From contig NW_025931366.1 of assembly GCF_000764305.2 (NCBI RefSeq), forward strand, positions 175,399 through 239,398: a stretch of 64,000 nt of DNA, written 5' to 3'. Shown here in pieces: positions 54,638 through 64,000 of this stretch; positions within the stretch are counted from its first letter, which is position 1; every line of letters begins with the position of its first letter. The DNA comes from Hyalella azteca (lineage: Eukaryota > Arthropoda > Malacostraca > Amphipoda > Hyalellidae). A program made the translations under genes and the position numbers. The notes beneath the pieces are model-generated. The model saw only the letters and a list, made by a program, of their open reading frames with translations. It did not search any database and was not told the origin of the DNA.

Positions 54638-54955
54638 CTAGCGATTTACTATTTCCAGATTATATGAGCTAAACGCATTATTGAGACATGGTTTTTGCTT
54701 GAAGATATGTAGAGACTCCAAAATTCTCAAATCCGAGCAGCCAGAAGTGGAACCGAGTATCCTGAAATCACTCTCAGATACAGCCACGTCGCACTGTTCA
54801 GCATGGAGGCGCACGGAAGAATGAGGAGGCTTGGCGAGAGGCAAGTTAGAACGATAGCTCCTGCCACGGTGTTCAGAAACCCGGATGTAGAAGTTACGCG
54901 ACGTCATTCCAACGTACGTAGATGCACAGCGTGCACAACAACGTTTTCTTTGCTT
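54638..54955 (-). pseudogene. Penelope-like element GIY-YIG endonuclease end
   Basis: The minus-strand frame is open upstream of the internal Met at 54907 and reads CARCASTYVGMTSRNFYIRV, then SEHRGRSYR, HSSVRLHAEQC, DFRILGS and LRILESLHIFKQKPCLN before a stop. This layout is that of the C-terminal GIY-YIG nuclease of Penelope-like retroelements: a CxxC pair before YVG, the R..EH helix, and the conserved Glu in ILESLHI. The nuclease nicks the target for reverse transcription. The upstream reverse transcriptase was not found at higher coordinates, so the element is 5'-truncated. Confidence 0.85.
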
Positions 54956-55381
54956 TTAAATTCCTTGTGAACTTGCGATTTAAGCAGACTAATGATATAA
55001 GCACTTGACAGAAGTGTCAACATTTGAACATCGAAGTTCTAACATCATGAATTATGAGGACTGACCAGAGCTAGAATCTTGGACTTGGCTGAGGCTTGGC
55101 CAATCTTACCGATGTCATTTTCATTTTTTACGTCATTGATATAAATCTGGAAGCAACGTAAGTAAGTAAGGAATTTCCAAGTTCAAATATTGATTTATTT
55201 ACTTATATCAACTTCGAAACTGTACATATTTTAAAATTGAGTTGTTATGAGACCATAACTGAGAAAATGTTGCTCAATGGGTTAGTCCAGTCGTAAATGA
55301 GACTTTCGTTATTCCCTTCCTCCCCCCCCACCCCCGCTGAGCCGGACCGGGCGATGCTCTTGCAAACGCATAAGTACTCAC

Positions 55382-55597
55382 AATAATTCCCTGCCACCAT
55401 GCCTCCATAGGAGTTGCTTCAATGATGCTTCCACAGTCAGTTTCAGATTCTTCCACTAAACCATCAGAAGCAACAACCTCATCATCCAGACAATCACTTA
55501 TCATTACATATTCCTTACCACCATCACCATCTTCTGTGCTTCCACTAATTTTAGGAGGACCAAACCCTGCGCCAGCAAGGCAGCTGGGATCACTCAT
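55382..55597 (-). CDS. Candidate first coding exon, acidic protein
   Basis: ATG at 55597 with A at -3 opens 72 codons that end at a consensus donor, ATT|GTGAGT, in phase 0. The peptide is acidic and Ser/Gly-rich, with GGKEYVMISDCLDDEVVASD and later CGSIIEATPMEAWWQGII. A Tyr-x-x-Ile core in an acidic setting (EYVMI) resembles an LC3-interacting motif, and the EYVMISDCLDDE...PMEAWW order loosely recalls the N-terminal half of TP53INP/DOR autophagy proteins. This resemblance is weak and recalled, not searched. No downstream exon was found, and the nearby adapter at 54433 may have removed the true continuation. Coding-like composition contrasts with the flanking retroelement and A-rich tract. Confidence 0.4.
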
Positions 55598-55629
55598 GTT
55601 GGAAGAGTTCAACTTGCCCAATAAACGAA

Positions 55630-55795
55630 AACAAACAGCAACAAATTAACAAGAGGGAATAAATAAAAGGGAAGAAGAAAAGAGGAAGAAAAAAATAGTA
55701 AAAAAAAATAAATAAAAAAAGGAGAAAGAAAAAAAATTGAACAAATAGAAAAAAATAATAAAATAAATAAAAATTCAAAAAATTCAAAGCAGACT
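55630..55795. repeat. Long A-rich polypurine tract
   Basis: About 165 bp, almost entirely A and G with scattered T, on the plus strand, just upstream of the candidate minus-strand exon at 55382-55597. Open frames here are composition artefacts. Confidence 0.85.
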
Positions 55796-56131
55796 GGCAA
55801 ACCTCAGAGGCTCAGAGGCCAAAGGCCCAAAGGGAGAGAGCGGAGAGCCACTAGCCAGTTGCGTCTGAATGTATTAATTGTAGGTTTGAGCAAGGGATTA
55901 CAAATAAATCTGAATATCTATAGCTTCAAAATTCGCCGGTTATTTCAAGGAACGAAAATTACACACGTGCTTTCGCCACGAACGCAACTGACTTTCTCCT
56001 ATCTTATGTTATGTTAACCCGTCAAAGTCAAATTAAAACGGATATGACAGCGGAACCGTCGCTTTGGCCTACAACGATTGTCCGCGTTTCTGTTTTTTGT
56101 TTGTTGTCAGCTGCAAAAAAAAAAAATTAAG

Positions 56132-56196
56132 ATGGTGATGATGATGATGACGACATGTCATGATGATGATAGTCATGATGATGATGATGATGACTA
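56132..56196. repeat. gat trinucleotide microsatellite
   Basis: Interrupted runs of gat/atg repeats (gatgatgatgatgacgac, then catgatgatgatgatgatga). Confidence 0.88.
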
Positions 56197-57781
56197 TTTA
56201 ATAAAGACTTCATCTTCTTACTTAAGTTGCACGCCTCTCTGCTGGCGCTCGCTCTCCACGTTGTCAGCACAGTAGGCTCTCATGATGTGTAGGATTCAGT
56301 ACCAGGATGAACAATATCAATTTTATAGACGTGCATTACTTTTAAGATTGTCATTGTATTACCCTCTCAATCCTTTCTTACGGAACTCCGTTCTCGCCGG
56401 GGAAGTTCTGTAGTGACTCGTATTCACAACTCGCACTATCATTTCTTGTCAATGTCGTAATTAAATTTTTAAACCTTCAAACTCGTGATTATCAACCTCT
56501 GTAACTATATGTAACTTAATTACCTTAATCACGATTACTTATTACGGTTTTCATCAATTTCATTATTAAGCCACTATAAAAATACCAGTCATTTAATCAT
56601 CAGTTCTTGAGCACGAATAGTACTCGTGTAATTTCTGAATGATGAAAATTTTAGTAAATGTTGGAATACTTCAATGTTTAAATCGCACCATCAAATATTG
56701 CGAATTTTGTTTAGAATGCCCATTGGGGCAACATTAGCCAATCAGCGTCAGCGTCATTTTTCTGGGTATCTTCGGTATGTTAACATCAGCTGGGGTGTTG
56801 GTCAGCGTCATCGATCTTCAATCCCAAAAAGAATAAAAATATTTGGAGCGATACTAATGATGATACTGTTCATGAATTCATGAGTACGCATTCAAATAAA
56901 GTTGACATATCAATGTTACAACTTTTAAATTAGTTAGCATTGCTAGGTCACAATCTCTATTAATGAATGATGCCCGTCAGTCAGTCACGCATCAATAATG
57001 CTGAAAATTGGCGTAAAACCGTGCATCAATAATCGCGATCTGATCCAAGCAATTTCATAGTTACAATGAAAACATGAATGAAAACATTTCATGAAGAGAT
57101 GAATTTTAAGCGATTTGCACCGTTAGTTAAAGATTTTTTTGCTTTTTTTATTATTTATTTTATATTTTATTTTTTGACGTGCTATCGATCGAATATTTCC
57201 AAATGAAGATCATGGCAATCACGGCAAAAAAATGGTTAAATGCAACAGAAAAATGGAAACACGTGCCATAAATGACGACGAATTTTGCATACAGGAAGGA
57301 AGAACAAGAGCGTCTCACGAGAGACTATGTAAACCATGTCAAGGACTCCTTATAGGACAGTAGGACAACCTTGTGCGCATTTGTACAGCAGCGACAGGGG
57401 CGGCAGACTGAACATCGCCCAGCACTATTGATATCTTCTGGCGCCATTGCACTGACAAGCATACATATAAAAAATTGCACGCGGTGGTGAGATCAAACGA
57501 AGAGCTACAATACATTTTAATAATAAATTCTCCAATGTAAACCTTTCGCCTACCTCCGTCTCTTGGACTATCATAACAGTAGTTGAGATTGTGGCGCCAG
57601 GTAAGCAATGACCTCCTCTCCTGCCACCCCCTGGTACTATACGTACAGCGGCGGTGCCCTACTAGAGAAGCCTCCTCAAGGCAATGCCTTCACTTTCACG
57701 ACAAGCTTCTCGAACAGACAGAACACACGCTCTGAGCAGTGGTCTTCACACACTTAGAGTGGCGGGTGGCTCTTCCCTATA
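56197..57781. other. Non-coding stretch upstream of satellite
   Basis: No gene recognised. A mixed AT stretch is followed by a GC-richer segment at about 57340-57780 that has no acceptable exon. Confidence 0.35.
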
Positions 57782-58485
57782 GCAACTGAACATTTGATCC
57801 GTGCAGGTGCGATACGTTACATCGGTGCAGTGTGTGTACAAAATATTTAAATCGGAGCAGTGCGTGTACAAAATATTTCAATTCGAGCAGTGCATGTAAA
57901 ACATTTGATTGTTGCAGTGCATGTAAAACATTTGATTGTTGCAGTGCATGTAAAACATTTGATTGTAGCAGTGCGTGTAAAACATTTGATTGTTGCAGTG
58001 CATGTAAAACATTTGATTGTAGCAGTGCGTGTGCAAAACATTTGATTGTTGCAGTGCATGTAAAATATTTGATTGTAGCAGTGCGTGTACAAAACATTTG
58101 ATTGTAGCAGTGCGTGTAAAACATTTGATTGTTGCAGTGCGTGTACAAAACATTTGATTGTTGCAGTGCATGTAAAATATTTGATTGTAGCAGTGCGTGT
58201 ACAAAACATTTGATTGTAGCAGTGCGTGTAAAACATTTGATTGTTGCAGTGCGTGTACAAAACATTTGATTGTTGCAGTGCATGTAAAATATTTGATTGT
58301 AGCAGTGCGTGTACAAAACATTTGATTGTAGCAGTGCGTGTAAAACATTTGATTGTTGCAGTGCGTGTACAAAACATTTGATTGTTGCAGTGCATGTAAA
58401 ATATTTGATTGTAGCAGTGCGTGTACAAAACATTTGATTGTAGCAGTGCGTGTAAAACATTTGATTGTTGCAGTGCGTGCATTCA
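57782..58485. repeat. 27/29-bp satellite with 112-bp higher-order period
   Basis: About 26 monomers of the form catttgattgttgcagtgc plus a/gtgtaaaa. Two lengths occur, 27 bp and 29 bp (with an extra 'ac' after gtgt). From 58056 a fixed four-monomer block repeats exactly every 112 bp (gcatgtaaaatattt at 58056, 58168, 58280, 58392). Earlier monomers lack this order. Long open frames on the minus strand arise because 27 is a multiple of three. Confidence 0.96.
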
Positions 58486-59272
58486 AATTTGCACCGGATC
58501 AGTTGGTGTAAAAACATTCCATTAAATCAGTATGTTTCGTTGACTGCGTCCAAAGGCAGGCTTAATCCCAGTAAAGAGTGCAAGAGGAATATAAGAGCAT
58601 AAAGAGTCTTAATTACTGTGCAATAAGTCAGAAAATAAACTCAAGTGTATTAAGTTAAACCGATAAACGAGTGACGGGCAAAGAAAAAACTTCGTGCATC
58701 AAGAGATAAATGAGAGACGGGCAAAGAATAGAACTTGTGTCAAGAGATCAACCGAGAGACGAATAGAAAGGATTTCCGCAACAAGAACACAGTAGCTGTA
58801 TTAAAAGTCTGTGTGAGCGTCAAGAGAACAGAACAAACAGAAGTGCGGTATTTGTAGTCGGTCTACATGAATGTACAGCAATTTTCATTCCAGTTTCAAG
58901 CAGTACTGACCCTTCCTTCAATAGATAAAAACGTTTCCAATAGCGAGTTTTAAATTAGACGTGACATATAAAATAAAATATTGTTGAAAGATTATAAAAA
59001 TTGTATAAATTATTGGAACCCTTCAAGTTATTTCAACTCTAAATTAGCGACCGGAGTAAAATATTAGTTTATTTACAAATTTTCGCAGTGATCGTTGCAT
59101 TGAGTACTAAGTATCTACCATAAAGTATCTATATTAGAACAGAAGTGTTCATTATCATGAAGTATATCGGAAATGGAGCGTGTAATCATTTAAAATAAGC
59201 ATAAATTATCATACAGGAAGTGAACTCATATTAGAAATATTACGAAATTCAATAAGAAGCATAAATTTTTTA
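58486..59272 (+). other. Presumed 5' region of the transporter gene
   Basis: AT-rich sequence with no exon recognised. Short repeats such as gagacgggcaaagaa (about 58670-58740) occur. It probably holds the promoter and 5' untranslated region. No confident core promoter can be named. Confidence 0.35.
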
Positions 59273-59284
59273 ATGTGCCTTTGA
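59273..59284 (+). promoter_or_regulatory. Minimal upstream ORF before the transporter
   Basis: ATG TGC CTT TGA encodes Met-Cys-Leu-stop, ending 23 nt before the transporter start at 59308. Its context is weak (T at -3, T at +4), so most ribosomes would scan past it. Whether the transcript includes this position is inferred from the absence of any acceptor in between. Confidence 0.5.
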
Positions 59285-59307
59285 ACAATAATAATAATTT
59301 AATAATA

Positions 59308-60717
59308 ATGGGTCGATACACAAACCGACAAATTGCAACACTACTTATCATCGGGCTGGTAGATTTCTGCAGCGCGATCTGCATATCTCTGCAGGCCCCA
59401 TTCTACCCTGCGGAGGCCGAGGCAAAAGGCGCTACAGCAACACAATACGGCTTCGTTTTCGGCGTTTTTGAATTGGTGGTGTTCCTTGTAAGTCCACTCT
59501 ACGGCGAGTTCATATCGAAGATTGGAGCCAAATTTTTGTTCAATGCTGGTATATTTATTACTGGATCTACATGCATTCTATTCGGCAACCTAAGTCATGT
59601 TCAGGATACTAAAGCCTTCTTGACTCTTTCGTTCATAGTCCGGATTGTAGAAGCGCTTGGATACGCAGGATTTCTAACCGCAGCTTTCAGTATTATAGCT
59701 AAGGAATTTTCGGATAATGTAAGCGTGACTTTTGCAGCGCTTGAGACTTGCTTCGGCGTGGGCCTAATCGTAGGGCCTACTATTGGCGGAGCTCTCTACG
59801 AACTGGGAGGTTACACGCTACCCTTCATGTGCATGGGTAGCCTTCTTCTTACAGCTGCAGCGCTAACATTCTTCTTGCTTCCTTCGTCAGATGGCCCTTC
59901 TGAAGCAGACAATTTGCACGGCGGATCGCAAATGATGGAATTGCTAAAAATTCCTCCTATAGCTCTCGCAGCCTTCTCGATCATTGCCTCCTCCATCAGC
60001 ATCGGGTTCATCCAAGCCACTTTAGAACCACATTTGCGGCCGCTGCAGCTAACACCTTTTCAAACAGGACTCGTGTTTGTGCTGAACGGCACTACGTATG
60101 CTTTGTCAGCCCCGATTTGGGGGAAACTTTGCGACAAAGGAGTGCCACCGATGATCATTACACTTGTTGGTGCCTTGACAGTTATCGTAGCTTTTCTAAT
60201 GCTCGGCCCCGCGCCTTTTTTGCCAGTAAAAGAATCTTTGGGCCTTATCATTGCTGCTCTCATAATCCACGGATTTGGGGTCGGAGCCCAGCTCGTTTCA
60301 ACATTTAGTGGAGCACATAGAGACGCAATAGCCTATGGGATGCCAAACAACCTCTCCACGTACGGACTTGTGTCTGGCATGTGGACTTCGGCCTTCGCAC
60401 TGGGAGCCTTTATCGGTCCCTCTAGCGCAGGAGCGTTGTTTGACGCCTTCGGCTTCAGCTACGCAAGTCAGTACATCGTTGTACTGCACGCCATGGTAGC
60501 TATTGTAATTTTAGTGTGTGGCTACTGCTATCCGAAGCTTTCTGATAAATCGATGTACAGGAATCTGGAAGAGGAAGCCTACACAGAAGAGGCACAACTC
60601 AACGGACGTTCGAGGGACTCAACGTACGGGAGCTTCAATTCGGAGCCTTCGTCCTCCAGATCCGCAAGTAGCGGTGACTCCAGAGAATCTTTACACACAG
60701 AAAATATTTTCAAATGA
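59308..60717 (+). CDS. SLC18B1-like vesicular polyamine transporter, single exon
   Basis: A 469-residue major facilitator superfamily protein with about 12 predicted membrane segments. The SLC18B1 group exchanges protons for polyamines across vesicle membranes. The start is ATG 59308 (A at -3, G at +4); the same frame upstream lacks another ATG. TM1 carries an acidic residue, GLVDFCSAICISLQAPFYP (Asp19), matching the position of the TM1 Asp of SLC18 amine transporters. The TM2-TM3 loop has a motif A-like SPLYGEFISKIGAKF, mirrored in the second half by SAPIWGKLCDKG. TM5 has GLIVGPTIGGALYELGGY, and TM11 has GAFIGPSSAGALFDAFGF. The roughly 45-residue Ser-rich tail (STYGSFNSEPSSSRSASSGD) is probably cytosolic. 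The coding region has no intron, and GC content is higher than its flanks. Substrate is inferred from family. Confidence 0.92.
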   Translation: MGRYTNRQIATLLIIGLVDFCSAICISLQAPFYPAEAEAKGATATQYGFVFGVFELVVFLVSPLYGEFISKIGAKFLFNAGIFITGSTCILFGNLSHVQDTKAFLTLSFIVRIVEALGYAGFLTAAFSIIAKEFSDNVSVTFAALETCFGVGLIVGPTIGGALYELGGYTLPFMCMGSLLLTAAALTFFLLPSSDGPSEADNLHGGSQMMELLKIPPIALAAFSIIASSISIGFIQATLEPHLRPLQLTPFQTGLVFVLNGTTYALSAPIWGKLCDKGVPPMIITLVGALTVIVAFLMLGPAPFLPVKESLGLIIAALIIHGFGVGAQLVSTFSGAHRDAIAYGMPNNLSTYGLVSGMWTSAFALGAFIGPSSAGALFDAFGFSYASQYIVVLHAMVAIVILVCGYCYPKLSDKSMYRNLEEEAYTEEAQLNGRSRDSTYGSFNSEPSSSRSASSGDSRESLHTENIFK

Positions 60718-61235
60718 TAGCAACTTATCCTAGGCGTAACTATAGGCCTTGAGTGTTCATTCTGCTAATCTTTAGTATAATGATGACAATTAAATGATTG
60801 TTGTGCGGCGAAGTCTTGCACTTGTAATCTAACAGGGCAACAAACTGTCATTCTTATAGGAAATATTGCAAATCAATACCTGAAGCATCGTGATGACACT
60901 AGATATGCAAAATTAAGTTAAAAATTTTCAATCACAACGAGAAAATATCGTTTTTTTTTATTTTTTTTATTGCATAATCAGAACAAAAACCGATACCGTA
61001 CGATCAAGCTTGCTTAAATATTTTATATTTATGATAGTTTGACACGGTTAAGTATTCTCCTCTCGATACATGTTTCATACTGAAACAAGATGAGTTTAAT
61101 CTACTCGTATCTACCCATCCACGTGTGATCCACTCGTTTGTAGCAGTAATTAATTTGCTTGGTATGCGTGAGGCACAGGTTTATCGTGCTTAGCGTCAAG
61201 GTATGTCTGTAAAGAAATGCAATTGATAATGTGAT
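60718..61235. other. 3' flank of the transporter
   Basis: Likely 3' untranslated and intergenic sequence. A T-run occurs at about 60952-60970. Only an ATTAAA-type signal was noted (about 60789), not a clear AATAAA. Confidence 0.35.
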
Positions 61236-61493
61236 ATGTCAAAATTAGTACGTGCTCAAGTGATATTTTACAAAATAATGAACAATAGCAATAGTGATTA
61301 TGTTTCATTTCCCAACCTTTCTCGAACTCAACTGTTTGAAAAGTTTGAAAGATTGTTTGATTGGCCCCTTGAATATACTGTGTCAGAATTTGAATACGAT
61401 AAACTTGAAGATGCGAATAGACACATGAACTTAACGAGTGTACCAAAAATTAATTATCGTGCACGATCCATCAATTCCGTTTATTACAATTAA
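61236..61493 (+). CDS. Small open frame, 85 codons, unknown
   Basis: ATG-initiated frame to TAA with mixed composition rather than low complexity (for example FPNLSRTQLFEKFERLFDWP and FEYDKLEDANRHMNLTSVPK). It lies about 500 bp beyond the transporter on the same strand. I do not recognise a family, and no splice sites or conserved motif confirm it. It may be a fragment of a degraded mobile element. Confidence 0.25.
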   Translation: MSKLVRAQVIFYKIMNNSNSDYVSFPNLSRTQLFEKFERLFDWPLEYTVSEFEYDKLEDANRHMNLTSVPKINYRARSINSVYYN

Positions 61494-62837
61494 TTTCAAA
61501 GGATGGATGAAAATAAATCAGTTCATTAGGCAGAAACTTGTAAAATATTCGAGAAGATTAATGCTAAAAAGTCACTCTAAGGTAGAAGGGTCATGAAATT
61601 AGAAAGCGTTGGATCAACACGACCAGTTCATGCCAGATCAGGTGAACAGCGATCAGGATTGTATGCAAATGTGACCTATGCCACAGAGATTAGATAATTT
61701 AAACGTGCATCGAGTAAGTCAGGAAGATCAGCTCAAATGAAAGTTATAATGCTACAGACAAACCAAAGTTAGCAAAGTCATATCGAAAAGCATAACATTT
61801 TATGGGCTGAATGTTCACCACCCCATAACTCGATTAGCCTGATTAGCCTAAGGGTAAGTCAACAACAACGAATGCCGGCATTCTCGGGCCCAGCCATACT
61901 CCATTTATGGCGGCGCTATAAAAGTTGTTTGAGCTTCATTAAAGGCCTCGTTCTACAGACATCGCCACAGAAGCTTATATAGTTGTGCGTGTTAAGTTGC
62001 GCTCAAGGAAGAGTTAGATTTCGGCACTCATGTCAGGGTCGAGCATTCATTTACAAACCAAAGATTAAACACGAAAAAATCGAATTAGATTAGTTCCTTG
62101 TTTCCATAACCTCCCCACCGCAACGATGTGTGTTTTTACGCCTAGGCTGAGGAAGAGTTTAACACGAATGTCAGGGTCAGGATTTTCTTACCCAAATCAA
62201 ACAACCAACAGGAAGAATTGAAATGAGAAAGTCTGGGGCATGTGTATTGACATGACAAGTCATTCTCGGTGCGTCGGTGTGGGTACTAGCAAGGCTGGAT
62301 GCAGCATGTGGGTGCATGAGGGGATACGCGGTATCTTAGCATTAGACGGCAGAACAACGAACAAAATAAAACCGAGATTCTTGATATTTTTGGAATATTT
62401 AGCGATGAAAACCATTCAACAACTTTCACGCACGTCTGACCTAATGATTTAAGACTAAAAAACAACATTTAGCAAATTGAAATAATTTTTTCAGATGCAT
62501 CCAAACCCTCTAAACAAGGTTTGGATTTCAAAATAAAATTAGATTTAATTCACTTTCAAAATTGAAAACAAGAACCACAGGCATTCAGGAACAAACTAAA
62601 CTGTCAGATGTTCTAACCTTTTTTCTATATTGCTTGAAAATTAATAATTATAATTTTTACTCTTGTTTACACTATTATACCAGCAAAATAAATATGAAGT
62701 TTATCTCAAATACAAATTTTAAAAGTGTGCCCGGCGGTGGTGTGAAATAATATAATTTATAATATAATATTAAAATTATTATGAAATACCAAATGATATG
62801 AATAAATTGTTATTTCTTACTACTTCAGCGATTTATT
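61494..62837. other. Non-coding stretch
   Basis: AT-rich sequence with no exon or element ends recognised. Two similar patches, cactcatgtcagggtcgag (about 62026) and cacgaatgtcagggtcagg (about 62163), are a weak direct repeat. Confidence 0.35.
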
Positions 62838-63160
62838 GTGGGGAAACTACAAGTTGTGCACCACACAGCTCTACACAGCCTATACAAATTCATCCACCAA
62901 GCCGAAAATAATCTACTTAATTCTGGGACATTGAAAGTCACACAAATGTTGTTTTCCTCGATTAACAATCAGTTTCTTAACCAAAATTGCATTTTCCAGC
63001 ACGATGGAGCTATTGTCGTCATGGAGCCGAGGCAATCAAAAAGCTTATCAAAGATTTTGGCATTGAAGAATCGACACCATGGCCTGGAAATTTTTCTGAT
63101 TCGAACCCTATCAAAAATTTATTTGCCATTATCATTCAAAGAATAAACGCAAGTAATAAC
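62838..63160 (+). pseudogene. Dead Tc1/mariner transposase fragment
   Basis: The open frame includes QNCIFQHDGA, the block around the second catalytic Asp of Tc1-type DDE transposases. A frame change just after it leads to RHGAEAIKKLIKDFGIEEST, then PWPGNFSDSNPIKNLFAIII, matching the Tc1 signature WPGNSPDLNPIENLW. The third catalytic residue (Glu in NPIEN) is replaced by Lys. Frameshift plus lost Glu make it inactive. The N-terminal DNA-binding part and terminal repeats were not found. Confidence 0.85.
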
Positions 63161-63464
63161 GGGTAAACACAAGTTCGACATAAGACTCAAAGGACTTGAT
63201 TTCGCATGAATGGAACTCTATTTATAAAACAACATTTAGAATTTGATTTCTAGCCTATGAGGAAAGAAGAGGTTTTTCATATTAGGGGTCAGCACTGCAA
63301 ATAAATTTGCCATATTTCAATCTTGTTGTGTAAGATTTCATTAATGTTTTCTTTTGTGCTCAAGATAAAAACTAAATTTTTTACGTTTCCTGATTTGATT
63401 TTAGCCCTGATAATCCAAAAAATTTGGCCATGACTGTACGAAGTGTACATCATTAACGCTCCGA

Positions 63465-63700
63465 GAATGAACGTGTTCAGCAGGAACAGCCTAGATGAAG
63501 CTATCAAGAAGTATATGATCAGATTTGAAGTGCCTTGTACCTTACGGGCCTGGTAGAGGCCGCGTAGCTATTTCAAACCAACGTCAGTTTTGAGAAGGCC
63601 TTGTCAAAAGGCCTGTTTTTAGATCTCATGTGAACAAGTCACAAAAATAATAAATAATGCCCACGAACAGGCTGCATACAATGCTGACTTGGCTATGACG
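63465..63700 (+). mobile_element. CR1-like LINE 3' tail, copy C
   Basis: Aligns by eye with copy A at about 53785-53960: gctccgagaatgaacgtgtt versus gctccaagtatgaacgcatt, then gaagtatatgatcagatttg versus aaaatatatgttcagatttg. It covers only the C-terminal tail and downstream sequence. It is 5'-truncated, as usual for LINE insertions. Confidence 0.7.
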
Positions 63701-63921
63701 AGTTAGTTAGTTTAGCCACATGTTTACTAGCGCTTCAGCTATTTATACCTATCTTGCACCGAAAGTCAAGAGAAACATCACCAACGAGATGGAAGGTCTC
63801 AATTATTGACAATTTCTTAAATCAAAAATCATTAATAACCCACACGGGGCGGAAGGTCTGAACTATCCATCCCGCTGAAGCTGGCTCGAAAGAAGCAGCG
63901 TTAGCATCTCAAAGAGACGAA

Positions 63922-64000
63922 GTGACAAGGAGGGACAGGTGACAAGGAGGGACAGGTGACAAGGAGGGACATGTGACAAGGAGGGACAGGTGACAAGGAG
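63922..64000. repeat. 17-bp minisatellite running off the window
   Basis: Units of gtgacaaggagggacag start at 63922, 63939, 63956, 63973 and 63990. The array continues past the end of the window. Confidence 0.95.

Noticed and set aside
55590..55800. Phe/Leu-rich minus-strand frames
   Set aside because: Result of the A-rich polypurine tract on the opposite strand.
57777..58517. Long minus-strand open frames of over 200 codons rich in H-A-L-Q-Q-S-N-V
   Set aside because: They are produced by the 27-bp satellite, whose unit length is a multiple of three; several frames are open at once and no domain is present.
59811..60489. Minus-strand and shifted frames within the transporter gene
   Set aside because: Shadows of the SLC18B1-like coding sequence.

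Overview
The window is eukaryotic nuclear DNA, almost certainly from an arthropod and plausibly a crustacean. It is AT-rich and gene-poor. One gene has seven GT-AG exons, and the rest is dominated by transposons and minisatellites. No operons, bacterial-type genes, rRNA or intact tRNA genes were seen. The species call is an inference from repeat content and from protein similarity recalled without a search.

Two protein-coding genes are well supported. (1) On the minus strand, 37789 down to 32479, seven exons spell a complete 218-residue acyl-protein thioesterase / lysophospholipase (LYPLA1/APT1 family). The catalytic Ser, Asp and His are in place and every splice site was checked by eye. (2) On the plus strand, 59308-60717 is a single-exon 469-residue major facilitator transporter of the SLC18B1 (vesicular polyamine transporter) type, preceded by a four-codon upstream ORF. 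Three weaker candidates are first-exon-like segments on the minus strand at 25108-25215 and 55382-55597 and a terminal-exon-like segment on the plus strand near 21958-22310.

Layout: 1-14 kb holds tandem arrays (53, 43, 31, 15, 17 and about 67 bp units), a triple CRE cluster and dispersed short repeats. 13-31 kb holds small inverted-repeat elements, a satellite whose monomer resembles the end of one of those elements, a hammerhead-ribozyme-like core and palindromic duplications. 32.4-37.8 kb is the thioesterase gene. 38-49 kb is a dense nest of DNA transposons: TA-flanked elements, a pogo-like element carrying another insertion, a TTAA-flanked element, a near-perfect foldback, a broken LINE, and a hAT element with 8-bp target duplications that sits inside a CR1-like LINE and itself carries a 985-bp inverted-repeat element. 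52-54 kb is a second, oppositely oriented copy of the same CR1-like LINE, with an assembly gap and its own 518-bp insertion. 54.4-55 kb is a Penelope-like element fragment. 57.8-58.5 kb is a higher-order satellite upstream of the transporter. 61-64 kb has a dead Tc1-type transposase, another LINE tail and a minisatellite.

The most consequential technical observation is a perfect 38-bp Nextera mate-pair junction adapter at 54433-54470. The sequence on its two sides is probably not contiguous in the real genome. The most informative biological observation is the pair of LINE copies: each preserves the empty site for the transposon inserted in the other, which fixes both insertions and their target duplications to the base.
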